A program made the position numbers and the translations under genes. A stretch of DNA of 10,203 nt from an uncultured Dialister sp. (lineage in GTDB: Bacteria > Bacillota > Negativicutes > Veillonellales > Dialisteraceae), in NCBI GenBank assembly GCA_900314595.1, contig OMVW01000048.1:1-10203 (forward strand). The letters are read 5' to 3'. The notes below the pieces were generated by a model. The model searched no databases and had not been told where the DNA came from. It saw only the letters and a program-made list of their open reading frames with translations. Of the stretch, positions 1 to 6,196 are shown piece by piece (the first letter of the stretch is position 1; each line of letters starts with the position of its first letter).

Positions 1-95
1 TACTATCTGAGCTTAAGGAATAGATGTAACAATGTAGCGCCGTATACGAGGACCGTACGTACGGTGCAATGGGAGGGCTAATAACTCTACCCTAT
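1..95 (+). mobile_element. 3' end of a group II intron (domains V and VI), partial
   Basis: Bases 37-67 fold as a domain V hairpin. The lower helix 37-44 pairs with 60-67 over 8 bp including one G-U. The two-base bulge C58-G59 follows, then a four-pair upper helix (45-48 with 54-57) and a five-base cap. The CGC at 38-40 lies where the catalytic triad belongs, and the lower strand GCCGTA with its partner TACGGT matches the usual domain V core. Bases 71-77 pair with 85-92, leaving A89 bulged, which fits domain VI with its branch-point adenosine. A 3' splice site after the AT at 94-95 would lie six bases past A89, so I end the intron there. Bases 1-36 would be the end of domain IV. The reverse transcriptase/maturase gene, if present, lies left of the window. 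The fold is seen directly; identity and exact end are inferred. Confidence 0.75.
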
Positions 96-155
96 TATGT
101 TTTATTATTTTTACTATAGAGGATGGAAAATTGTATTTGGATAATCCCCTGATAT

Positions 156-185
156 AAAAATGGCGCCTTTTATTTTAAGGCGCCA
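156..185 (-). terminator. Intrinsic terminator of the chromate transporter pair
   Basis: Read on the minus strand, a 9-bp stem (161-169 with 177-185, core GGCGCC) closes a 7-base A/T loop and is followed by five T's (160-156). It lies about 40 bases after the stop codon of the second transporter gene, so it ends that operon. The plus-strand reading has no T run. Confidence 0.85.
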
Positions 186-187
186 CC

Positions 188-222
188 TTCACTTATCACT
201 TTTCACTTACCACTTATCACTC
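188..222. repeat. Heptanucleotide tandem repeat array, 5 units
   Basis: Five consecutive 7-base units follow the pattern NNCACTT, for example TTCACTT and ATCACTT; the last unit ends in C. The array fills the gap between the stop codon at 226 and the terminator stem at 185, so it would be transcribed in the 3' untranslated part of the transporter mRNA. It shares the 7-base period with arrays near 2383, 2517, 6365, 8845 and 10095. Confidence 0.75.
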
Positions 223-225
223 AAA

Positions 226-789
226 TTACATAGAGAACACAATCCCTGCCACAGCGGAGAGGGCGATATAGGTGATCGGATGCCAGCGGAATTTGACGAG
301 GGCCGCATAGATGATCACTGCCAGGATGATTGGCTGGATGCGGAAGAGGTCGGTCATGGCGCCGGAGGTCTGGAAAAGGGGAAGATTCAGGAGGGCTACC
401 TTGGCTACGCCCAGGCCGGCTGCGGTGATGAGGGCGGTGGATGCGGGGCGGAGGCCGTAGAAGATACGCTGCACTGCATCGGATTCTTTAAACTTCGTCA
501 GTACCGCATACACCGCAGTGATGACGATGAGGGCAGGGGCGGTGAGGGAAAGGGTGGCAAAGATGCCTCCCGGAATTCCCAGGGACTGGTATCCGGCATA
601 GGTGGCCATATTGACACCCAGAGGGCCCGGAGTGGATTCGGAGATAGCGATCATATTGGCGATATCTTCAAAGGTGAACCAGCCGGTGCGCTGGGAAATA
701 TCATAGAGGAAGGGAAGGGTGGCAAGACCGCCGCCTACGGCAAAGAGGCCTGCCTTGAAAAATTCCCAGAACATGAGGAGCCATATCAT
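226..789 (-). CDS. Chromate transporter (CHR family), second subunit
   Basis: A 187-residue hydrophobic inner-membrane protein made of one CHR domain. The N-terminal helix runs into a GGGLATLPF motif (about residues 19-27). STPGPLGVNMATYAG near 52-66 is the conserved TPGP region of the family. Several further membrane segments follow. Short CHR proteins usually occur as adjacent pairs that together replace one long two-domain ChrA, and that is the arrangement here: its ATG overlaps the TGA of the upstream gene in the sequence ATGA, so the two are translationally coupled. An AAGAAGG ribosome binding site lies about 11 bases upstream. Family members export chromate by proton motive force in some bacteria, but many anaerobe homologues are untested, so the substrate is inferred. 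Confidence 0.87.
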   Translation of the reverse strand: MIWLLMFWEFFKAGLFAVGGGLATLPFLYDISQRTGWFTFEDIANMIAISESTPGPLGVNMATYAGYQSLGIPGGIFATLSLTAPALIVITAVYAVLTKFKESDAVQRIFYGLRPASTALITAAGLGVAKVALLNLPLFQTSGAMTDLFRIQPIILAVIIYAALVKFRWHPITYIALSAVAGIVFSM

Positions 790-1337
790 TTGGAGGCACC
801 TTCTTTCTTTGCGGAGGGTTTCAGGAAGAAACCGATGACTGCAGCCGCCACGACGGAAATGACAGGGGATACCGGCGCCAGAAGCGTGATGGCCAGGATG
901 AGGAGGTAGATGAAGAGGGTCCGTTTGTCATGGACCGATTTTTTCCCCAGCTTGAGGACTGCATCCAGGATGAGGATGCATACGCAGGCCCGGATGCCTG
1001 TGAACGCATGGATGACGAAAGGATTTTCCTCAAAGTGGGTGAGGAACATGGCGATGATGGTGATGATGATCATGGACGGGGTAATGACACCGATGGTGGC
1101 AAAGAGGCCTGCCCAGAATCCTTTGAGCTTGAGCCCTATGAATGTGGCCACATTGACCGCAATCATGCCGGGCGTTACCTGGCCCAGGGCGAAATAGTCC
1201 ATCAGTTCTTCATCGGTGGCCCAGTGATGATTCTCTACCACTTCCCTCTGCAGGATGGGCAGCATGGCATAACCGCCGCCAAAGGTGACCGCCCCAATTT
1301 TGGCAAACGTCAGGAAAAGCATAATCAGCAGCTTCAT
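786..1337 (-). CDS. Chromate transporter (CHR family), first subunit
   Basis: A 183-residue membrane protein with one CHR domain and the first gene of a two-gene operon. FGGGYAMLP near residues 19-27 and GQVTPGMIAVNVATFIG near 52-68 are the family's hallmark stretches. The second has TPGM where the partner has TPGP. About five or six membrane segments can be seen. The tail after the last helix is short and rich in Lys, which suits a cytoplasmic end. The start is fixed by a GGGAGGA ribosome binding site five bases upstream. A LysR-type regulator is divergently transcribed from the same intergenic region and is the obvious candidate regulator. Function as a heteromeric partner of the downstream gene is inferred from known paired short CHR proteins. 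Confidence 0.87.
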   Translation of the reverse strand: MKLLIMLFLTFAKIGAVTFGGGYAMLPILQREVVENHHWATDEELMDYFALGQVTPGMIAVNVATFIGLKLKGFWAGLFATIGVITPSMIIITIIAMFLTHFEENPFVIHAFTGIRACVCILILDAVLKLGKKSVHDKRTLFIYLLILAITLLAPVSPVISVVAAAVIGFFLKPSAKKEGASK

Positions 1338-1396
1338 TTTTTCCTCCCTTGAGAGTATACTTTATCGCTCCTGAAGAGTGACTTTAAAAGAAATAT

Positions 1397-1414
1397 TGTG
1401 CAAAGTATTGCACA
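1397..1414. promoter_or_regulatory. Inverted repeat, candidate LysR operator
   Basis: TGTGCAA and TTGCACA form a perfect 7-bp dyad with a 4-base spacer (AGTA). It lies in the divergent intergenic region between the transporter pair and the lysR gene, and its right arm contains the predicted -35 box of lysR. LysR-type proteins usually bind such interrupted dyads, repress their own gene and control the divergent one. The dyad is seen; the binding role is inferred. Confidence 0.6.
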
Positions 1415-1436
1415 TCAATTGGAATGTATGTATCAT
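1408..1436 (+). promoter_or_regulatory. Predicted promoter of the LysR-type regulator
   Basis: A -35 box TTGCAC (1408-1413) and a -10 box TATCAT (1431-1436) are separated by the ideal 17 bases. They would give a leader of about 50 bases before the ATG at 1495. For the divergent operon only weaker elements are visible on the minus strand: TATACT at 1359-1354 has no good -35, and TTTAAA (1388-1383) with TAAAGT (1364-1359) is spaced 18. Confidence 0.6.
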
Positions 1437-1494
1437 AGCAGATAAAGAGGCATATGAAAAATATTTATTTCTTTCTAAACCATATGGAGGACGT

Positions 1495-2343
1495 ATGGAT
1501 TTACGGCAGCTTAATTACTTTAAAACCATTATAGAAGAAGGAACCATCACCGGGGCGGCGAGGAAGCTCCATATTTCCCAGCCGCCTCTTTCTTCCCAGA
1601 TGCACCTTCTGGAGCAGGAACTGGGAGTCTCTCTCTTCCAGCGAGGAGCACGGCAGATAACGCCCACCGAGGCAGGCAGCCGGCTCTATCGGTATGCGGC
1701 GGAAATGCTGGAGCTGGAAGAAGCGGCGCGGGAGGAAATATCCACCTTCCAGTCCGGTCATCAGGGAATCTTAAGGCTCGGCCTCGTTTCTTCCGGGGGC
1801 CATGAAAAACTGTATGACCGGCTCCACCTCTTTCAGTCGAAATACCCCCACATCCAGATCAAAGTATATGAAGGAAACAGCTACGAACTGCTTGAAAAAT
1901 TGAGGAAAGGGAAGATAGACGTCTCTCTTCTCCGCTCGCCTTTTTCCACTTATGGGCTGGAAATGAAGCCTCTGGCCCGCAGCCTGATGGGGGTGGGGGC
2001 GAAGATTGACTGTTTCCCTGATTTTCATAAAGAAGTTTACCGTCTGAGCGATCTGAAGGAGGCGCCTCTCATCCTCTACCGGCGCTGGGAGAAAATCATC
2101 CTGAACGAATGTGGTAAAGAAAATTTCCGGCCCAATATATACTGTGTGGCTGATGATGCGCGCACCTGCCGCCAGTGGGCGGAAGAAGGCCTGGGCCTGG
2201 CCCTGGTGCCGGAATCGGTCCTTCGTGAGAGCAGCCGCCTTACCGTGGGAATCCTGAAGGAAGAAGCCCTGACCAGCCAGCTGGTGCTGGCATCACGCAA
2301 AGGAAATCTGGAGGGACCGGCAAAGCTTTTCTTTGAGTTATAA
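1495..2343 (+). CDS. LysR-family transcriptional regulator
   Basis: A 282-residue DNA-binding regulator. The first 60 residues are a typical LysR winged helix-turn-helix: MDLRQLNYFKTI, then TGAARKLHISQPPLSSQ, then a linker helix with LEQELGVSLFQR. From about residue 92 an effector-binding domain begins (GILRLGLVSSG), with the usual periplasmic-binding-protein fold pattern. The reading frame is open further upstream to an ATG at 1378. I chose 1495 because GGAGG lies four bases before it, because LysR proteins normally begin just before this motif, and because the predicted promoter (1408-1436) lies inside the longer frame. It is divergent from the CHR transporter pair and probably controls it. 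The effector is unknown. The length is slightly below the family norm of about 300, but both domains look complete. Confidence 0.88.
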   Translation: MDLRQLNYFKTIIEEGTITGAARKLHISQPPLSSQMHLLEQELGVSLFQRGARQITPTEAGSRLYRYAAEMLELEEAAREEISTFQSGHQGILRLGLVSSGGHEKLYDRLHLFQSKYPHIQIKVYEGNSYELLEKLRKGKIDVSLLRSPFSTYGLEMKPLARSLMGVGAKIDCFPDFHKEVYRLSDLKEAPLILYRRWEKIILNECGKENFRPNIYCVADDARTCRQWAEEGLGLALVPESVLRESSRLTVGILKEEALTSQLVLASRKGNLEGPAKLFFEL

Positions 2344-2382
2344 TCTTTAAAGAAATTGAATTTTCAAAATCTTTGGATTCAA

Positions 2383-2410
2383 AGTCAGCAGTTTGCAGTG
2401 ATCAGCGGCC
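2383..2410. repeat. Degenerate heptanucleotide repeat array, about 4 units
   Basis: Four 7-base units start with AG, such as AGTCAGC and AGTTTGC; the fourth is strongly diverged. It has the same period as the clearer arrays elsewhere in the window. The pattern is weak on its own and is supported mainly by the other arrays. Confidence 0.45.
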
Positions 2411-2516
2411 TGACTTCCGGGCGGATAGCTTGTTACTTAAACATTATGTATATAGAAATAAGGTACAGCGGATGGTCCTTATGGGGAAAAGTTCCGCCTT
2501 CCGCCTGTGTACAATG

Positions 2517-2537
2517 CAGCTGATAACTAACAACTCT
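2517..2537. repeat. Heptanucleotide repeat block, 3 units
   Basis: Three 7-base units, CAGCTGA, TAACTAA and CAACTCT. The first 19 bases match bases 8866-8884 downstream of lon at 18 of 19 positions, which links two intergenic regions more than 6 kb apart. Confidence 0.6.
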
Positions 2538-2580
2538 CTATACCGGTCACAAAAAAATGCAATTTCATTTCCTGACATAT

Positions 2581-2609
2581 TTGTTTTTTTATTTACATTG
2601 TGCTAAAAT
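2581..2609 (+). promoter_or_regulatory. Predicted tig promoter with extended -10
   Basis: An extended -10 element TGCTAAAAT (2601-2609) has a weak -35 (TTGTTT, 2581-2586) 17 bases upstream in a T-rich tract. It would give a leader of about 75 bases. I saw no CIRCE or paired CtsR heptad boxes nearby. Confidence 0.55.
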
Positions 2610-2659
2610 ATAACTTGCGATTTATCGTACATTGTAAAACACTAAAAAGGTTCATTATT

Positions 2660-2673
2660 GTCGGTCTGCCGAC
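2660..2673 (+). promoter_or_regulatory. Small hairpin just before the tig ribosome binding site
   Basis: GTCGG and CCGAC pair around a TCTG loop, ending two bases before AAGGAGG (2676-2682). The stem leaves the ribosome binding site open, so it may protect or stabilise the mRNA 5' end rather than block translation. The role is inferred. Confidence 0.35.
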
Positions 2674-2692
2674 TTAAGGAGGAATATTTTTT

Positions 2693-4078
2693 ATGAACGT
2701 AAAAGTAGAGGCACTGGATCAGCACAAGGTTTCCGTGGCAGTAGAACTGCCGGCTGAAGTTGTACAGAAGGGTTTCAAGAGAGCCGTAGCCCGCATTGCC
2801 AACCAGGTCAGAATCCCCGGTTTCCGTAAAGGCAAGGCAAGTCGCAAGATCCTTGAAATGCACTTCGGCAAAGCTGCTGTAGAAGCAGAAGCCAAGGACA
2901 TCGTCATCAATGAAGCACTGAATGAAGCTCTGACCCAGGAAAAACTGATTCCTGTCACCTCTCCGGAAGTCAAGGAAGAATCCTTCTCCGAAGCTGACGG
3001 CGCTAAATTCACCGCCTCTTTCGTTAAACGTCCGGAAGTAGAACTGGGCGAATACAAAGGCCTCTCCGCTGAAAGAAAGAACCCGGAAATCACCGATGAA
3101 GACGTTCTTACCCAGCTGAAGAATGCAGCAGAACAGAATGCAAAGCTTGAAAAGGCAGAAGACGGCGCAGTCCTCGCAAAGGGCGATTTCGCAGTGATTG
3201 ACTTCAAAGGCACCGTAGACGGCCAGGCATTTGAAGGCGGCGAAGGCAAGTCCTATCCGCTGGAAATCGGTTCCCAGAGCTTCATCCCGGGCTTTGAAGA
3301 ACAGCTCGAAGGCCACAAGGCAGGCGACGATGTAACCGTTAAAGTTACTTTCCCGGCAGACTATTTCGTAGACCTTCTCAAAGGCAAAGAAGCAGAATTC
3401 TCCGTACATATCAATGACGTTAAACGCAAACAGCTCCCTGCACTGGACGATGAATTCGCAAAATCCATCTCCCAGTACGACAAGATGGACGACCTGAAAG
3501 CAGCTATTAAACAGCAGATGCAGCTCCAGGCTATCCAGGCAGCTGAAGAAGAATACCACGAAGCACTGGTTAACCAGGCAGTAGCAAACTCCAAAGTGGA
3601 TATTCCTCATGAAATGGTAGAACAGCGCATCGACGAAATCGTCAATGAAATCAAACTGAATGTGGAAGCCCAGAATTCCACCCTTGAAAAATATCTCCAG
3701 CGTCTCGGCCAGACCGAAGAAGAACTGCGCAAGAACTATGAAAAAACCGCTGAAGAACAGGTTCGTCAGGGCCTCGTTCTTGAAACCATCGCTGACAAAG
3801 AAAAGCTCGAAGTAAACAACCAGGACCTCTCCATGGAAGTTTACAGCATGGCTCACCAGTTCAATGCTGATCCGAAAGACGTTATGAAGATCATTAAAGA
3901 CGAAGACCGTGTAGGTATGCTCGTTAACTCCGTCCTCCGCAAGAAAGCAGCTGCTTTCATCTACGGTTCCGCAAAGAAGGCAGAAGCTGACAAAGAAGAA
4001 GCAGAAGCCCCGAAAGCTGAAGAAGCTCCGGCTGCTGAAGAAGCACCGAAGGCTGAAGCTCCCGCTGACGCTCAGTAA
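2693..4078 (+). CDS. tig: Trigger factor (ribosome-associated chaperone and prolyl isomerase)
   Basis: A 461-residue cytoplasmic chaperone that docks at the ribosomal exit tunnel and shields nascent chains. The N-terminal ribosome-binding domain carries the signature GFRKG at residues 43-47, the same positions as F44-R45-K46 in E. coli. The proline usually found at about residue 50 is Ser here (GKASRK). An FKBP-type isomerase domain spans about 160-250 (GDFAVIDFKG at 164, then FIPGFEEQLEGHKAGD). The helical C-terminal chaperone arms run to about 425. Residues 428-461 are an added low-complexity tail of Ala, Glu, Pro and Lys, making the protein longer than the usual 430 or so. AAGGAGG lies 10 bases before the ATG. 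It heads the protease cluster with clpP and clpX, a conserved gene order. Confidence 0.97.
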   Translation: MNVKVEALDQHKVSVAVELPAEVVQKGFKRAVARIANQVRIPGFRKGKASRKILEMHFGKAAVEAEAKDIVINEALNEALTQEKLIPVTSPEVKEESFSEADGAKFTASFVKRPEVELGEYKGLSAERKNPEITDEDVLTQLKNAAEQNAKLEKAEDGAVLAKGDFAVIDFKGTVDGQAFEGGEGKSYPLEIGSQSFIPGFEEQLEGHKAGDDVTVKVTFPADYFVDLLKGKEAEFSVHINDVKRKQLPALDDEFAKSISQYDKMDDLKAAIKQQMQLQAIQAAEEEYHEALVNQAVANSKVDIPHEMVEQRIDEIVNEIKLNVEAQNSTLEKYLQRLGQTEEELRKNYEKTAEEQVRQGLVLETIADKEKLEVNNQDLSMEVYSMAHQFNADPKDVMKIIKDEDRVGMLVNSVLRKKAAAFIYGSAKKAEADKEEAEAPKAEEAPAAEEAPKAEAPADAQ

Positions 4079-4129
4079 GACTTCTCTGTCCGGAAGGATC
4101 CCATTTACAGGAAATATCCCGCAAGTGGC

Positions 4130-4147
4130 AGGCACTAATGGGTGCCT
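4130..4147 (+). other. Short hairpin in the tig-clpP spacer
   Basis: AGGCAC pairs with GTGCCT (6 bp) around a 6-base loop. No T run follows, so it is not an intrinsic terminator. It might be an mRNA processing or stabilising element; the function is unknown. Confidence 0.3.
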
Positions 4148-4178
4148 ATGAATTCAATCAGGTAACTCATGATGGTAA

Positions 4179-4209
4179 AAAGAGACGCGGGGATGACCGG
4201 CGTCTCTTT
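4179..4209 (+). terminator. Weak terminator or attenuator hairpin between tig and clpP
   Basis: A perfect 10-bp stem (AAAGAGACGC with GCGTCTCTTT) can be extended inward by two more pairs past a bulged G. Only three T's follow before C, so termination would be partial at best. It sits about 100 bases after the tig stop and about 80 before the clpP start, where it could set the ratio of tig to clpPX transcripts. Confidence 0.45.
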
Positions 4210-4290
4210 CGACCATATAAAAACCCCTGTATTTTCCTGTTCTCCCCATCAGAAGGGAGGACAATTTCCAAAAAGAAAGGGTGCTTTACT

Positions 4291-4890
4291 ATGGCATATG
4301 TACCGATTGTTGTTGAACAGACAGCCCAGGGAGAAAGGTCCTACGACATTTACTCCCGCCTTCTGAAAGACAGAATTATTTTCCTGGACGGCCAGATTGA
4401 AGACCATATGGCCAATGTCATCATTGCCCAGCTCCTCTTCCTGGAAGCAGAAGACCCGTCCAAAGACATTCACCTGTATATCAACAGCCCCGGCGGTGTA
4501 GTCACCGCAGGGCTCGCCATTTACGATACCATGCAGTACATCCGTCCCGATGTTTCCACCATCTGCATCGGTTCCTGCGCCAGCATGGCAGCCGTACTCC
4601 TTACGGCCGGCGCACCGGGCAAACGATATGCCCTGCCTCATTCCAATATCATGATCCATCAGCCTTTAGGTGGTGTCCAGGGACAGGCCACGGAAATCGA
4701 AATCCATGCCCGTGAAATCCTCCGCCTTCGGGAAGAACTGAACGGCATCCTCTCCAAACACAGCGGACAGCCGCTGGAGACCATCCGCAATGATACGGAA
4801 AGAGACAACTTCATGACTGCGGAAATGGCGAAAAATTATGGCCTCATCGACAAGATTCTCACCCGAAACGAACTTGTCAAAGCAAAATAA
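4291..4890 (+). CDS. clpP: ATP-dependent Clp protease proteolytic subunit
   Basis: A 199-residue serine protease that forms the double-heptamer proteolytic chamber and works with ClpX. The catalytic triad is Ser98 (in GSCASMAA), His123 (in MIHQPLGG) and Asp172 (in TERDNFM). The N-terminal YVPIVVEQTAQGERSYDIYSRLL is the family's axial-loop region, and SPGGVVTAGLAIYDTM around 66-81 is the oxyanion-hole strand. The frame is open upstream to 4138. I chose the ATG at 4291 because homologues begin at this point and the upstream 51 residues look unlike protein and overlap the hairpins. The nearest ribosome binding site, AAAGGGTG, is only moderate. A much stronger GGGAGG at 4255-4260 lies too far upstream. 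clpX follows after 11 bases. Confidence 0.97.
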   Translation: MAYVPIVVEQTAQGERSYDIYSRLLKDRIIFLDGQIEDHMANVIIAQLLFLEAEDPSKDIHLYINSPGGVVTAGLAIYDTMQYIRPDVSTICIGSCASMAAVLLTAGAPGKRYALPHSNIMIHQPLGGVQGQATEIEIHAREILRLREELNGILSKHSGQPLETIRNDTERDNFMTAEMAKNYGLIDKILTRNELVKAK

Positions 4891-4901
4891 GGAGGCATCC
4901 A

Positions 4902-6146
4902 TTGAGAAATAAAAATGAACCCACTCCGGTATGCAGCTTCTGCGGCCGTTCCGGCGATGAAGTGGAAAAGCTCATTGCCGGCCCCGGCGTCTATATCTGC
5001 AACGAATGCATCGAAGTATGCTCCAACATCCTCAAAGAGGAACTGAAAGCAGACAGAAAGAAGTCGGCTCCCCATTTCAAGCTGCCCACCCCGGTTGAAA
5101 TCAAGGAATACATCGACCAGTATGTCATCGAGCAGGATGATGCAAAGATGGCCCTGGCCGTAGCCGTTTACAATCACTACAAGCGGATTGCCCATGAAGG
5201 TGACGATGATGGGATCGAACTGCAGAAGTCCAATATCATCATGCTTGGGCCCACAGGCTCCGGCAAGACCCTTCTTGCCCAGACCCTGGCCCGTTTCCTG
5301 GACGTACCCTTCGCTATTTCCGATGCTACAACGCTCACGGAAGCAGGCTATGTAGGGGAAGATGTGGAAAATATCCTCCTCCGCCTCATCCAGGCTGCCG
5401 ACTACGATATTGAAAAAGCCCAGCGGGGCATCGTATATATCGATGAAATCGATAAAATCGCCCGGAAGTCGGAAAACCCCTCCATTACGAGAGACGTCTC
5501 CGGAGAAGGCGTACAGCAGGCACTCCTGAAGATTCTCGAAGGGACCGTTGCCAGCGTTCCTCCCCAGGGCGGCAGAAAACATCCGAATCAGGAAATGATC
5601 CAGATCGATACCACCAATATCCTCTTCATCTGCGGCGGAGCTTTTGCAGGCATCGATAAAGTCATTGACAGAAGACTCACCAAGAGCGTCATGGGCTTTG
5701 GCGCGGACATCGAGAAAAAAGACCAGAAGGACATGGCTGAACTCCTCCAGCAGGTACAGCCGGAAGATCTCCTGAAATTCGGGCTCATCCCCGAATTCAT
5801 CGGCCGCCTGCCAGTCATCGTTCCTCTCCACCCGCTCAATGAAGCAGCCCTGGTGAAGATCCTGACAGACCCGAAGAATGCCCTGGTGAAACAGTATCAG
5901 AAACTGCTGGCTATGGACAACGTGGAACTGGAATTTGACGAAAAAGCCATCCATGCCATTGCAAAGCAGGCAATTGAAAGAAATACAGGAGCCCGCGGAC
6001 TTCGTGCTATCATTGAAAAAATCATGCAGAAAGTGATGTATGAAATCCCGAGCATGAAGGATGTGGAAAAGTGCATCGTCACGGAAGATGTAGTGCTGAA
6101 ACACTCCGAACCGGTCCTCATCCGCAAAGGTGAGACCCTGCAGTAA
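4902..6146 (+). CDS. clpX: ATP-dependent unfoldase ClpX
   Basis: A 414-residue AAA+ unfoldase that recognises tagged or regulatory proteins and threads them into ClpP. The N-terminal zinc-binding domain has Cys11, Cys14, Cys33 and Cys36. The AAA+ core has Walker A GPTGSGKT (116-123), the pore loop GYVG (149-152), Walker B IVYIDEID (177-184), the second pore loop RKH (225-227), an arginine finger in GRLP (Arg302) and sensor 2 in GARGLR (Arg365). The ClpP-docking loop reads MGF (264-266) rather than the usual IGF or LGF. The start codon is TTG: GGAGG lies six bases before it, and the nearby ATG at 4915 is out of frame. It starts 11 bases after clpP and is almost certainly cotranscribed with it. 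Confidence 0.97.
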   Translation: MRNKNEPTPVCSFCGRSGDEVEKLIAGPGVYICNECIEVCSNILKEELKADRKKSAPHFKLPTPVEIKEYIDQYVIEQDDAKMALAVAVYNHYKRIAHEGDDDGIELQKSNIIMLGPTGSGKTLLAQTLARFLDVPFAISDATTLTEAGYVGEDVENILLRLIQAADYDIEKAQRGIVYIDEIDKIARKSENPSITRDVSGEGVQQALLKILEGTVASVPPQGGRKHPNQEMIQIDTTNILFICGGAFAGIDKVIDRRLTKSVMGFGADIEKKDQKDMAELLQQVQPEDLLKFGLIPEFIGRLPVIVPLHPLNEAALVKILTDPKNALVKQYQKLLAMDNVELEFDEKAIHAIAKQAIERNTGARGLRAIIEKIMQKVMYEIPSMKDVEKCIVTEDVVLKHSEPVLIRKGETLQ

Positions 6147-6160
6147 AGAGCATTCCTTCG

Positions 6161-6196
6161 AAAAGCCGGAGCCGGCTATACCGGTCCCGGCTTTTT
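6161..6196 (+). terminator. Strong intrinsic terminator after clpX
   Basis: A long hairpin has a 9-bp outer stem (6161-6169 with 6187-6195), one A-C mismatch, a 5-bp inner stem including one G-U and a 5-base loop, with the T run at 6192-6196. It starts 14 bases after the clpX stop and closes the tig-clpP-clpX unit. Confidence 0.88.

Larger units (their letters stand above)
2344..2692. other. Intergenic region between lysR and tig
   Basis: No convincing gene. A 77-residue open frame (2373-2606) has no ribosome binding site, no recognisable motif and runs through repeat arrays, so I treat it as chance. The region holds two heptamer-like arrays (2383-2410 and 2517-2537), the predicted tig promoter and the tig leader. 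No clear intrinsic terminator for lysR was found; the small AT-rich hairpin around 2371-2384 lacks a T run. Confidence 0.6.

Noticed and set aside
188..222. CRISPR-like short repeat array
   Set aside because: The 7-base units are contiguous with no spacers; it is a simple tandem repeat, not a CRISPR.
160..909. 249-codon plus-strand open frame opposite the transporter genes
   Set aside because: It is antisense to two well-supported CHR genes, begins inside a terminator hairpin and shows no protein motif, only Gly/Glu-rich shadow composition.
1378..1494. 39-residue N-terminal extension of the LysR protein
   Set aside because: It overlaps the predicted promoter and dyad, and the family start with a GGAGG lies at 1495.
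2373..2606. 77-codon small gene upstream of tig
   Set aside because: No ribosome binding site, no motif, crosses repeat arrays and ends inside the predicted promoter of tig.
2540..2692. CtsR or CIRCE heat-shock operator before the protease cluster
   Set aside because: Only a single GGTCA-like half site was found at about 2545; no tandem CtsR heptads and no CIRCE dyad are visible.
2642..4135. 497-codon minus-strand open frame opposite tig
   Set aside because: It exactly shadows trigger factor; its Phe/Cys-rich sequence is the mirror of Glu/Lys/Ala codons, with no ribosome binding site.
4138..4290. 51-residue N-terminal extension of ClpP
   Set aside because: It runs through two RNA hairpins, is unlike any ClpP leader I know, and homologues start at the ATG at 4291.
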